In this document: piece by piece, positions 1 to 10,695 of the stretch
Position numbering within the stretch: the first letter of the stretch is position 1
Layout of the letters: every line of letters starts with the position of its first letter
Source of the DNA: Roridomyces roridus
Lineage: Eukaryota > Basidiomycota > Agaricomycetes > Agaricales > Mycenaceae
Length of the DNA stretch: 64,000 nt
Assembly: GCA_029378245.1 (NCBI GenBank)
Contig: JARKIF010000001.1
Location: 2,294,001-2,358,000, forward strand
Reading direction: 5' to 3'
Made by a program: the position numbers and the translations under genes
The notes under the pieces: model-generated
Databases searched by the model: none
Told to the model about the DNA's origin: nothing
Seen by the model: only the letters and a program-made list of their open reading frames with translations

Positions 1-501
1 TCATAACCCATGGTCTGCATCCACGCGTTTCTTGCCTCCCTTTTCTGAAGTTGATTCTTCTTTCCATCGCGCTCTGTAAGTCTTACAGATTCACTCCCCT
101 GGGACTCCCAAGCCGCGTCTGCTAGTGCTCGCACGTCCTCTACCTGGACTTTTCTTTCCGCATTGCTCGGAGACGATCTACGTTCTCTCTGTGTTTCTCA
201 CTTTCTCAGCTCCGTTCTGCGCACCTCCTCGCGTGTGCCCACCTCGCCGAACTCCATTCCTTCCGCCGGTTTTCCGCTGTCCAGCCTGCCCGACTGCCCC
301 GACCTAATATCGTCTCCCACCGGTGGTACCTCTCGTCTACGTCACCACTAGTCCAGACGGCGTCCGGCAACTCCGGAGCACGAGGCGGCCCGCCAGAAAC
401 AAGGTAGACATCTGCCTCATGTTTCTGGCGTGGCTTTTCTCCCGGCCCTTCGCCCTTTCTCTCCCTAGCTCCCACCATGACCATACCACATCTCCCGCCT
501 C
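1..501. other. No supported gene
   Basis: Only short overlapping open frames on both strands are present, with no recognisable domain, splice pattern or repeat. The sequence is C-rich and pyrimidine-rich on the plus strand up to the start of the satellite near 502. Confidence 0.6.
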
Positions 502-1055
502 TCACTCACTGGCACTGCCTACCAGGCGTGCCGGCATACGACTGCACTGCCAACCCGGCGTGCGGTCGAGTGATTGCTTGAAGGCCCTTCATCCGCTGGC
601 GCTGCCATCCCGGCGCGCCGGTATTCGACTGCGCTGCTCATCCAGCGCGCGGTCGAATGAGGGGTTTGGGGTCCTCTCACTCACTGGCACTGCCTACCAG
701 GCGTGCCGGTACACGACTGCACTGCCAACCCGGCGTGCGGTCGAGTGATTGCTTGAAGGCCCTTCATCCGCTGGCGTTGCCATCCCGGCGCGCCGGTATT
801 CGACTGCGCTGCTCATCCAGCGCGCGGTCGGGTGAGGGGTTTGGGGTCCTCTCACTCACTGGCACTGCCTACCAGGCGTGCCGGTATACGACTGCACTGC
901 CAACCCGGCGTGCGGTCGAGTGATTGCTTGAAGGCCCTTCATCCGCTGGCGTTGCCATCCCGGCGCGCCGGTATTCGACTGCGCTGCTCATCCAGCGCGC
1001 GGTCGGGTAAGGGGTTTGGTGTCCTCTCACTCACTGGCACTGCCTACCAGCGGTA
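502..1055. repeat. 175-bp tandem satellite, about 3.2 copies
   Basis: A block beginning with CTCACTCACTGGCACTGCC recurs at about 502, 677, 852 and 1027, a spacing of 175 bp. Copies differ by only a few bases (for example GCGCTG versus GCGTTG). Each 175-bp unit is itself made of two diverged halves of about 88 bp, one starting CTGGCACTGCC and one CTGGCGCTGCC, so it is a higher-order dimer. The fourth copy breaks off near 1055. Open frames crossing it simply repeat with the satellite and are not taken as genes. Confidence 0.93.
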
Positions 1056-1344
1056 CGCGACAGCGCCGCCGATTGGGCGCGCAGACGAGTGGGGATTTTC
1101 CATGGAGAATGTGATGTGGCAGGCTTCGAGCTACTGTACATGTCCCTGTATTAGACACAATGGCACCAATTAGTATTTACCCCAAACTTCCTTCGCTGTA
1201 TAGTCAACACGCTTCCGTGTCGCACATTGGACACAAGGCTTCGAGTATTAAATCTAAGTGTACGGGGTCCTCTTCATGCACCTTTTTGGTTATTACTGTA
1301 TATAGCAACTGTTGGTGAACTCCGTCTCACCATTTTTTGCCTTT

Positions 1345-1532
1345 CGGAGCTATGTTGCGGAAATTTTGAATTTCCGCGTTGCGGAAATGTTGCGGGAATT
1401 TTTGATGGTGATTGACATTGACATGAGAAAACTAATTTATTTCCGCCCCGCGTAAATGTTGCGTAAATGCTGCGTAGATGTTGCGTAAACAAAGAATTTC
1501 CGCGCTGCGGAAAAGATGTGTTCCCCCCTGTG
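1345..1532. mobile_element. MITE M1, left-truncated copy of the CACAGG-ended family
   Basis: The right end matches the terminal repeat of the 256-bp elements at 43465 and 48731: a GCGGAAAAGATG block followed by TTCCCCCCTGTG. The interior carries the same scattered TTTCCGC / GCGGAAAT words in both orientations. No CACAGGGGGG left end is present, so the copy is truncated or heavily diverged. It lies upstream of the gag gene of G1, possibly within its 5' LTR. Confidence 0.7.
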
Positions 1533-1559
1533 TTATTGTCTTTCGCGCTTCTGACTCCA

Positions 1560-1834
1560 TTTGGTCGTGTCATACTTACTTAGTATAAATAGGACATACG
1601 ATTGTGATGTACGTCAGTAGTTAATTAACGTGTGTTGCCTCCGCAATTCCTCTGTGCCAATCTAGTCTCCGAGTACTCCTCTCTCGGAAGTCAAGTGGCT
1701 GGTGCGCTCTCCCTCCGAGTAGCGTTCACCTCATCCGGATCACCCTCGGTCTACATCCCTACGACCTCCGACCTCCGACCTCCGACCTCAGGTTCCAGCC
1801 CCTTTGTCCTTACCCTCCGGCACGGATATTACAG
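1560..1834 (+). promoter_or_regulatory. Probable 3' part of the 5' LTR of gypsy element G1
   Basis: A TATA-like TATAAATA lies at about 1583, and the stretch ends GGATATTACA at 1834, followed directly by GTATTAACTACTC. The G3 LTR ends GGATCGTAACA followed by GTATTATCAAC, so the junction is analogous. Gag starts 28 bp downstream. The 5' border of the LTR was not found, and no matching 3' LTR was proven; TGTTATATCC at about 12413 is a possible 3' LTR start. Confidence 0.45.
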
Positions 1835-1861
1835 TATTAACTACTCATCCCGCTTGACTTC

Positions 1862-3750
1862 ATGTCGTATCACAATCTCATGACCACGCCTCAGGTGCAG
1901 GACCGTCGACGATCTCGCTTATGGTCCACGATGGTTCCTCTCCAGGCACCCGGTCAATCCGTCACTTTGGAAAACGCTTCGGGGATTATCTCTCCTCACG
2001 ACATCCCCACTCGGTTTCAACCTCACTTCGAGGAGGATGTTTTCCGTCCTCGGTCCAACAATCCGATGCCTTGGACTCGGCCTTCGCTCCCTCCGGACCA
2101 ACAGGGTGCTGCTCTTCGTCGCCATTCTGGACAATCCCATGCGTCCTCAAATTACCCCGGCCCGAATTTTCCTCCGGTTCCGGGCATGACCGACTACGAC
2201 CAGCGCTCAACTCACGAAATCTACTCTCCGACTCCCTTCCGAGCTCACGGAGAATACCGCCAACCTTTGGGAAACGTCACTCCCATCGCGGAAGTAGCTG
2301 AGTCTGCGGTCAATGAATTGGAGTACGCTAACGAGCCACCGGTTCCGGTTCGTTCACCGGTCTCGGTCAGGTCTCATGCCATGGCCACTCGTCCTCCGAC
2401 TACGCGTCCTCCTACAACCCGTCCTCCTACTCGTCCTCCGACAAACCGTCCTCCGTCTGCTGGTCCCCCTGGTCCCCCGGGCAACCCCAGCAACCACAGT
2501 AATTCCCCAGCTCCGTCCGGTTCCCATCACGGGAATACTCCACCCCCTCCGGGAACTCCGGGACCCGGAGGCGGAGGTGGCGGAGGTGGCGGTGGTGGCG
2601 GTGGTGGAGGTGGTGGAGGAGGCGGTGGGGGCTGGAATCCTCCGGTCCCTCCGCTTGGACCTCGCGGTCCTCAGGGTCCCCAAGGTGCACAAGGTCCTCC
2701 GGGACCTCCGGGTGTTGCATATATCCCTCCGGTCAACCCCCAACTCGACGTCGCCATGCAGCAAGTTGCTCAGGCGATGACTCTCCTGGCCCAGAATTCA
2801 GCGGCTCCTCCTCGGTCTACCCGCACTGCTTCCAAGGCTCCGGACACTTTCGACGGCTCCGATCCCTCGAAATTCGCTACGTTCATGTCGCAGATTTATT
2901 TGCACATCGCTGAACGTCCACAGGACTTCCCGTCTTCCGACGAGAAGATCTTCTATGTCCGGTCCTACTTGCGCGGTACGGCTCAGCAATGGTTCTCTCC
3001 GAACATCTACGCTACCGCCGGAACTCCGATCCCCGCTTGGGACGGAGACTGGGACCTCTTTGTTCAGGAGCTGGCCAACAACTTCGGTCCGCACGATCCT
3101 TTCGGAGACGCTCGGATCGGACTGGAGAGTTTGTCGATGCGGCCGAATGATCGACTCGCTGTTTACCAGCTCGAATTCGACAACCTTTCGGTCATGACCG
3201 GCTTCAACGAGGCGGCCCTCATCCACGCGTTCTACCGTGGTCTCCCTTCCCGCATCAAGGACTCCATTGCTCAGACTGTCCGGCCGACCACTCTTGCCGG
3301 ACTCAAGTCTCTCGCTGCCCAGCTCGATCAGCGCTTTCACCGTCGTCAGGCGGAGAAGGAGGCTGAGCGTTTGGCCGCCGCCGCTGCCGCTGCGAAGGTC
3401 AAGGGCACGACTCTGAGGGCTCCGACGAACGATTCGCCCAAGTCCGGTTCCTCCGAACCATCGGGCGGCGGGAAAGGGAAGCAGGGCGGCAAAGGGAAGA
3501 ATCGGCAGGGTAATCCCAACCCTCCGAACAAGACGACTCCTCCGGCTCCCACCACAACCGGTAATGCGGGTCAAGCTTCCGGCTCCGCCTCCGACAAACC
3601 CTACGCCAACAAGCTCGACGCCTCCGGCAAGCTCAAGCCGGAGGAGCGCAAGCGCCGCATCAAGAACAACCTGTGCATGTTCTGCGGTGGCGCGGGTCAC
3701 AAGGCTTCCGATTGCCGGAAGCGTCCGGGTGGTGTTCAAGGATGCACTAG
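1862..3750 (+). pseudogene. gag: Gypsy G1 gag polyprotein, 5' part, interrupted by D1
   Basis: Structural protein of a Ty3/gypsy retrotransposon. The ATG at 1862 follows the LTR end closely and opens a long frame. The first third is low complexity: Thr-Arg-Pro-Pro repeats, a run of about 23 glycines (near 2570-2630) and a short collagen-like GPQGPQGAQGPPGPPG stretch. A capsid-like retrotransposon gag domain follows (about 2845-3345), then an Ala/Lys-rich linker and a CCHC zinc knuckle, CMFCGGAGHKASDC, near 3676. The frame stays open to 3817 only because it reads into inserted DNA. The gag tail (Ala/Pro-rich, about 6390-6495) is recognisable on the other side of insertion D1 but in a shifted frame, so this copy is broken. 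The closest relative in the window is G3 gag at 50461. Confidence 0.88.
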
Positions 3751-3753
3751 ATA

Positions 3754-6385
3754 CAGTAAAACTTTTGCAAAAAACACGTTACTAATCATCCGTAGGTATT
3801 GCAAAAGAACACGTTAAATATTATCTATACCCGAAAGGCACTGAATCTCTTATCTCTGACCGTATCCATCACAGGGATCAGGGCAGCATCCTGGGGCAGT
3901 ATCGGGTATACTGAACAACCAGATTAACTCTCGGTTAAGCTCTATTTAATAGGTAATTGATATTAATATCTTAAATTGCCATCAATGGCTCCGGAGATGA
4001 CTGATACCACTGCATCAATTGACTACACATGCTCGGCATGGATCAGAAATGATCGGGGATCAAAAAATCAAAGTTGTAGAGCTGATTTGCAGCTACAGAA
4101 TCACCCTATACAATACTGGCTCAAAATGCCTGGCTGGCTCACAAAATGCAAAATACTTTCCAAACCCCGGCTTCAGAAAAATGAAATGCCTGTATTACAT
4201 TGTTCAAAATGTATGGCCTATTGCTCAGGGTGTTTTGATGGTGATGTTTTAGGGCACAGCGGCATGGTAGGTCTGGTGGGTTAGCAAAGGAGGTGTACCT
4301 GGTAGCTGAGGGGACTCCCCACTGCTTCAAGGTATTGGTTGTCTAGTCTATTGGTTACTTGTCTCTCTAATAATTCTCCCCTTATTACATGTTTTTGCCA
4401 AGGTCGCAAGTTCAAATCCCAGTACCCCCATCCCATTTTTGTTGCCTTTATACCTTTAGCACCATTCCCTCAATTCTTTTGAATCTTCATGGAACTATTG
4501 CAGCACTCCCTCCCATGCACTCCATGTATTTACAACCCCCATTTACAGGCACAATTGCTGTATGATTGAAAACACTGATTTCCTGGTGCTGAATGATTCT
4601 GGTGCCCAGATGTGTGATCTGTAGCCTGTAAGTCTGATCCTGGATCATATTAACTCTAATCTGAAGAAGGTTCAACCAAGGCCCTTGATTCCAGAGAGAT
4701 TTCAACTCAATTCTTCAAATGTAAGTGTGCACCAGTTCTCAATACCTGTGGCTAATGCATTGGTTCCAACACCACAGTGAACATTTCCCTTGCCAGTAGA
4801 CCCCATTAGAGCAAAGAAACTGGCCAGAACATGAGGAGAAACCTGAGTTATGAGTGTGATCATTTTGAGCTGATCCCCCTTGTTGTGCACCTACAGGGCC
4901 ATGTACATGTATTGGGAGTCTAAAAACTAGATGGAACATCTTAGAATTGCTCCACCCATCCATATTTGCAAGAGCATTTGCAAGATTCCACTGGTTGTGT
5001 TTGGGTCTGGCAGGATTGTAGGGTAAGAATTCAGTCAAATGTCCAGTAGAGTTCTTGAACAGAACTCCATGGATTCTCCACCAACCTTCATGATCAAGGA
5101 CACTTTCTGGACCCCCTGAGCTCCCTTTCCTCATTGGTGACTTCAAATATCCCAGATTCCACTCCCTTTGTCTTCTATCAACAGAATGATCCAAAATGAT
5201 CACAAAATCTCTATGTATATAACTTTACTTTCTGTGCAGGTATTCAGCTGATCTTGGTTGTGCTGGCCTCCTATACTCTAGGGTACTTGTCCCATGTACT
5301 TCAACCACAGAGGAAAAATCAAGAGCATGAGCAATACAGTGAAAATGGGATTTGATGACTTTTCCCACTTTCACCTGGCCTATTGTGCACCTTATGGTAA
5401 GGGACTTCAAAAGTCATTGATAATACTCATTGAAGTCTTGGGGTGCTAAGGATCAGGTTATCAACTGCCAATATCAATAGCTGCACCTAAATCTACCTTT
5501 TATCTCATTCACTTAGAACACTCTCCCATGGCTCAGATCTGGACTGATATTTGAGATCTAGCACCCTAAGTGGTACATGAACATGCTAAGCTCACAGATC
5601 ACAAAAGCATGAAACTACATGGAAATGATATCAAAGGTGCAAAAATGCACAGACCATTTCCACTCTTACAACTGGTATATACACAAAGTGATAACACACT
5701 TGTTGCCAAAACATGTGGAAGGATTGAAAGAAGAATTGTTGTCAGTAAAGTTTGTTAAGGATCCCAGAGGCAGATCCAATGGGAGTGCAAAAGCTGAAAA
5801 TTGCCTTTTTGGGAGGAAAGCGTAGTGGCCCAATCGGGAATAGCATCCGAAATGTCAAACACTTTTTGAATTCAGAGTTGATGATACCACTCTGAGGTTA
5901 GAAAACATAATGGTTCCTTTGGTATGAAGCCTTGGGACACACTCAGCTTTCAAAACCTGGGGTTGGTTTCCAAAGACTTGCCTCTGAAAAAGTATTTTGC
6001 ATTTTGCGGGCCAGCCAATCAGTTTGATGTAAAACAATGTTAGCAACTCCTGTAGCTCTCGAGCGGCTCTACAACTTTGATTTTTTTTGATCCCCCATCT
6101 TTTTTTGATGCATGCCGCTGGTCCAAATGTGCCGGTTACTCTTTCAGGATTGTTATCACATCTGGAAGAAGCCATCAATGTTCTCTTCCCATAGGGGATT
6201 CTCCGAGAAGGCCGGAGGATGAAAATCAATTTTTAATAGCATATATAGCCTGTGCCGGTGTGCCGGATGTGCCGTGCCAGCCGGTCAACTAGTTCTGGCA
6301 GTCTCTTCCATAGATAAGAATTAACCTGAACTTTTGCAAAGCCTACGGATGATCCATAACATGTTTCTTTGCAAAAGTTTTACTA
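3754..6385. mobile_element. D1, 2.6-kb non-autonomous Tc1/mariner-like element
   Basis: The left end reads TA|CAGTAAAACTTTTGCAAA and the right end TTTGCAAAAGTTTTACTA|TA, giving inverted termini and a TA target duplication, as expected for Tc1/mariner/pogo. A second inverted pair lies further in: about 4050-4170 matches the reverse complement of about 5970-6100 (shared words ATCAAAAAATCAAAGTTG and GCAAAATACTTT). The interior has no transposase-like frame longer than 154 codons and none is recognisable, so it is non-autonomous. A weak tRNA-like stretch with a B-box-type AGTTCAAATCC is at about 4330-4430. It splits the gag of G1. A relative of its left end is D2 at 14124. Confidence 0.8.
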
Positions 6386-6389
6386 TACC

Positions 6390-6495
6390 AGCTGAAGGAC
6401 GTGCTGGCACTACCGAGCCAGATCCGGCAGCTCCGGCTGCTCCGGCTGCTCCAGCTGCCACCGTTCCCGCCAAACCCGCCGATCCGAAAAAATAG
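6390..6495 (+). pseudogene. gag: Gypsy G1 gag, 3' remnant after D1
   Basis: In the frame ending at the TAG at 6493-6495 the sequence encodes an Ala/Pro-rich tail (Gly-Arg-Ala-Gly, then repeated Ala-Ala-Pro, ending Asp-Pro-Lys-Lys). This matches the position and composition of the G3 gag tail (ends at 52765). It is one frame off the upstream gag even after the D1 insertion and one TA copy are subtracted, so an extra indel exists near the insertion site. Confidence 0.7.
6486..6495 (+). promoter_or_regulatory. Candidate -1 ribosomal frameshift site at the gag stop
   Basis: The gag frame ends CCG AAA AAA TAG. The pol reading frame (downstream residues VLPEITLNAS) is exactly -1 relative to gag and is open across this A-run. 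G3 has the same arrangement, with CCA AAA AAT TAG and a -1 pol frame. Slippage on the A-run would give a gag-pol fusion. Function is inferred from the conserved placement. Confidence 0.55.
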
Positions 6496-7115
6496 TCAGC
6501 GGCTCGGACACTCCGTCACCCATTCCGAGCTGCGTTGACTCCCGGGTGTTACCGGAGATTACTCTCAATGCGTCCACTCTTTCTCCTAATGCGTTCTATA
6601 TCGATATTGACCTCTCTCTTGTTTCTACGGACTTTATATCTAGTTCTGGTGTACTTTCTGGTTTCCCTGATCCCGAAGCGGGCGTAACCCTGCTTCCGGA
6701 TTTTGTACAACAAGTAGCCGCGGGATTCAACTCCCGCTTACGTGCTCTTATCGACTCGGGATCTTCTCATAGCTTCCTTTTGATCCAAGCTCAGGCCAAT
6801 CCGACCACGGAGACCCGCAGCTTCAGCTCCTCCGCAGCTCCGGACCTTTCCGGTATCCCTGCGGAGTACCACGACTTCGCCGACGTGTTCTCCGAATCGG
6901 AGTCCTACACCATGCCCCCTCATCGTCCCGAATTCGACCTCAAAATCGAGACGATCGACGGGGCGGAACCTCCGGTCGGACCCATCTACTCGCTCTCGGA
7001 GACGGAATTAAAAGCGCTAAGAGAGTATATTGACTTTAATCTGAAGGTTGATCGCATCTATCCTTCAGATTCCTCTCACGGCGCCCCTATCCTCTTCGTC
7101 AAGAAGAAGGATGGG
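6490..7115 (+). pseudogene. pol: Gypsy G1 pol, protease remnant and start of reverse transcriptase
   Basis: This is the N-terminal part of pol in the -1 frame. A protease active-site motif DSGSSH lies near 6756, but only a few residues later the sequence jumps to a region equivalent to the end of the protease-RT linker in G3. About 165 residues present in G3 (the rest of the protease and a Pro/Thr linker) are absent, so the protease is internally deleted. The following stretch (EYHDFADVFSE, then HGAPILFVKKKDG) is the start of the reverse transcriptase domain and is cut by element T1 right after KKKDG. Confidence 0.85.
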
Positions 7116-7884
7116 GAGGTGTGGTTGTACCCTTGATGCAATGCGGGCTCATTTGGCCAGAGCCCGTATTGCATTACGGGCACACCTTGGCCGGCCGGCC
7201 AGCATGTGCCCATAATGCATTCTGGGTACACAGCCTCTGAACAGTGTGTTGACAGCAGCACAGCCCCTAACCAAAAACAGCAGGCAGAAGGCTGAATTGA
7301 ACCCACAGCCTCCAGAACACCATTACATAATCAGAATGGCAACTGTTACTACTACACTATAATAACCATACTGGTTAAAATATTCGCAGCCCAAACAATA
7401 CCAGCCACCCAACCTAACCCTAACCCAGCATTCACACCCCTAACCACCAATTCACAGTGGATATTGCCTCTAACCGCCAATTCACGGTGGATTCTGTGAG
7501 CGATATTCACAGCCGAGGCCGCGGGGGGGATGTTGACAGTCCTGGGCCACACCAAACCTAACCTAACCTAACCTAACCGTCATCTAACCGCCAATTCACG
7601 GCGGGATCTCTATCTGGGGGCATGGTTTGGCTTGATGTTGGCAGCTATCTGTCACTCTACAATGGTCTAGTTGGTTATGGTGTCTGTCTTCTGCTCTGGT
7701 CAGTTGACAGCAGGAGGTTTTGGGTTCAATTCCTGCTCTTAACCTTTGAGTTCTTTTGTGTTTCACCCTATGACCCGTAATGCATTACGGGCACATCCTG
7801 GCTGGCCGGCCGGGGCACGCCCGTATTGCAATACGGGTCCCAGCCAAACGCGCCCATAATGCATTCTGGGTGCTGCCACTGCTG
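7116..7884. mobile_element. T1, TIR element with two tRNA-like modules and a CCTAA array
   Basis: A 769-bp insertion flanked by GGATGGG at 7109-7115 and 7885-7891 (7-8 bp target duplication), sitting exactly between two codons' worth of the RT KKDG|SLRLCVDYRG junction. The terminal inverted repeats run about 105 bp with mismatches and contain palindromes such as CCCGTATTGCATTACGGG and GGCCGGCC. Inside are a tRNA-like module on the minus strand (about 7262-7360, B-box-like GGGTTCAATTC), a core with AACCTAACC repeats (about 7549-7578) and AACCGCCAATTCACGG words, and a second tRNA-like module on the plus strand (about 7657-7745, A-box-like TGGTCTAGTTGG, B-box-like GGGTTCAATTCC). There is no protein-coding frame. 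T2 and T3 share the plan. Confidence 0.8.
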
Positions 7885-10660
7885 GGATGGGAGTCTCCGA
7901 CTTTGCGTCGATTACCGGGGTTTAAACCGCATCACCAAGAAGGATCGCTACCCTCTTCCCCTCATCGCCGACCTTCTCGATGCTCCCGGTCGAGCTCGGA
8001 TCTACACCAAACTGGACCTCCGGCATGCTTATCATCTCCTCCGAATCGCTGCCGGAGACGAGTACAAAACCGCCTGGCGTTCTCGCTATGGTTCCTTCAA
8101 CTTCCGGGTTATGCCGGAGGGCCTTTCCAACGCCCCGGCTGCCTTCCAGCGGTTCCTCAATACGCTATTCGCGGACCTTCTCGACGTGTACGTTGTCGTC
8201 TACTTGGATGATATTCTCATCTATTCTGACGATCCGAAAAACCACACCGCCCACGTCCGAGAAGTCCTCCGACGCCTCCGGAAAGCTGGCTTGTACTGCA
8301 AGCTTCCGAAGTGCGAGTTCTCCGTCACCACTTGCGAGTACCTCGGCTACATCCTTTCGCCGGACGGTTTCCGCATGTCTCCGGAGAAGATCTCCGCGAT
8401 CACCGACTGGCCTACTCCCCGGAAGGTCAAGGACGTTCAGTCGTTCCTTGGGTTCTGTAACTTTTATCGGCGTTTCATCTACGGCTATTCCGGCATCACC
8501 GTCCCTCTTACCCGCCTGACACGTTCCGGTCAGCGCTGGGACTGGACTGCTGCCTGCCAATCCGCTTTCGACACCCTCAAAAAGGCGTTTACGACCTCTC
8601 CGGTACTCCATCACTGGGTTCCGGGCCGACAAATTATGGTCGAAACCGACGCCTCCGACTACGCTCTTGCGGGCATTCTCTCCATCCTCGGAGACGACGG
8701 GGAGTTCCACCCCGTCGCGTTCCGGAGTCGCACTTTCACTCCTCCGGAGCTCAACTACGACACGCACGACAAGGAACTCATGGCTATATTCGACTGCTTC
8801 ACCAAATGGCGTCAATACCTTGAGGGTGCTACCCATCCTGTCGACGTCGTCACGGACCACAAGAATCTGGAATACTTCGCTACGACTAAAACCCTTACTC
8901 GTCGACAAGTACGCTGGTCCGAATTCCTCAACCATTTCAATATGGTTATCCGGTTTCGACCCAGAAAACTCGGAGGCAAACCGGACGCTCCCACCCGTCG
9001 TTGGGACGTCTATCCGAAAGAGGGGGATACGGCCTTCAGTTCGATTAATCCTCAGAACTTCCGCCCCATTTTTTCCTCGGATCAGCTCACGGCATCACTC
9101 AACGCCACGCTGCTCGAGGAGATCTGCCTCCGAGCATCCTCCGTCATGGATACCGACTCGCTGCATAGCAATATTCGGGCTCACTATCCTGACGATCCCG
9201 CCGCGGTGTCCGGCCTTCAAGCCGCGACCTCCGACACCCCCGGCACTTTGCGTTGGACTTTAGATCCCACCGGACTTCTGCTTCTCAACAAGCGGATCTT
9301 TGTCCCGAAGATTTCGGGCGACAAGCCTGATTTACTCCGAGTACGTGTGTTGCAGAATAAACATGATCACATTCTCGCTGGTCACTTTGGACAGAATCGA
9401 ACCCTAGCGCTCGTCCGACATGAGTACTCATGGCCGGAGATGCGTACATTCATCCGCGACTACTGCAATTCCTGCACACACTGAAAACGCAACAAATCCC
9501 CTCGGCATAAGCCTTACGGCCTACTCCGACCACTTCCGGTCGCCCTCCGACCATGGCATTCGATCTCTATCGACTTTATCGAGTTCCTGCCATACTCCGG
9601 CGAATACGACGTGATTTGTGTGATTGTGGATCGATCCTCCAAACAGGTCATCCTCGCACCTTGCGACCGACACATCACCTCCGCTCAACTCGCTCGGATT
9701 TTCCTCTTCCACGTCTTCTCGAAACACGGTGTCCCTTCGCATGTCACTTCCGATCGCGGCACTGAATTCGTTTCTGCTTTCTTCAGAGCCTTGGGTGAAA
9801 TCCTCAACATGACGATGCACTTCACCTCCAGACACCATCCGGAGGCCGACGGTCAAACCGAGCGCATGAACCAAACCCTCGAGCAATACATCCGGATGTA
9901 CTGTGCATACCACCAGGACGACTGGGCTGATCTCCTGCCCTTGGCCGAATTCACAGTCAACAACGCTCCGAACGCCTCCACCGGTGTCTCACCGTTCTTT
10001 GGCAACAAGGGCTATCATCCGGCACTCACCTTCCGGACCACCTCCGTCCTCGGTCCGGGAGCTGCGGAAGCTCAGGACTTTGCGTTCGAGCTTGAATCGG
10101 TGCACGAATATCTCCGTACGCAACTCACATATGCTACAGAGCGTTATAAAGAGATTGCTGACCGCAAACGCCTTCCGGACCCCGTTCTCGAGGTCGGAAG
10201 CCAGGCCTTCATCTCCGCCGAATTCATCACTACGACTCGTCCCACCGAGAAGTTCTCCGAGACGCACTTCGGTCCATTCGAGGTCCTCGAGAAACTCTCC
10301 GGCGGATCCTACCGCATCCGACTTCCGAAGGCGTTGTCTCGCATTCACCCCGTCTTCCACATTTCGGCTCTCGAACCGCACTTTCCGAACCCCTTTCCGG
10401 GACGCACCGAAATTCCTCCCGGAGCCGTCGAGATGATCGACGGCGAGGAACACTACGAACTTGCGGCGATTCTCGATTCCAAGATCGACAGACGCTTCCG
10501 GCGCTGTCCTCTTCGCTATTACGTCGAATGGACTGGTTGGCAAGATACCGGTGACCAATACCAATGGGTCGGAGCCTCCGACCTGGACGCTCCGGAGCTC
10601 CTCGCGGAGTTTCACCAACAGTATCCGACCAAACCGGGACCTGAGTGGGCTGCTCTCTAA
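7885..10660 (+). pseudogene. pol: Gypsy G1 pol, RT-RNase H-integrase-chromodomain
   Basis: Resumes the RT frame after T1. Visible in order: RT palms with CVDYRGLNRITKKDRYPLPL and YLDDILIY (about 8206); RNase H beginning with VETDASDY (about 8640); integrase HHCC domain with HDHILAGHFGQNRT (about 9361); integrase core with DFIE, SDRGTEF and HPEADGQTERMNQT; a GPF/Y-like module; and a C-terminal chromodomain (about 10440-10620, YYVEWTGWQDTGDQYQWVG). An in-frame TGA at 9482-9484 replaces what is the last Cys of the CX2C pair in G3 (TGC to TGA); reading continues in the same frame afterwards. With the T1 insertion, the protease deletion and this stop, G1 pol cannot make an active polyprotein. Confidence 0.92.
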
Positions 10661-10695
10661 ATCCCTCCGGGCCCATTCTTGGCCATTCCACTCAT

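Noticed and set aside
323..1173. Repeated plus-strand frames with LALPTRRAG peptides
   Set aside because: They repeat with the 175-bp satellite and have no independent support.
7549..7578. Interstitial telomere scar
   Set aside because: The CCTAA repeat is internal to a bounded TIR element and recurs in T2 and T3, so it belongs to the element rather than marking a fused chromosome end.
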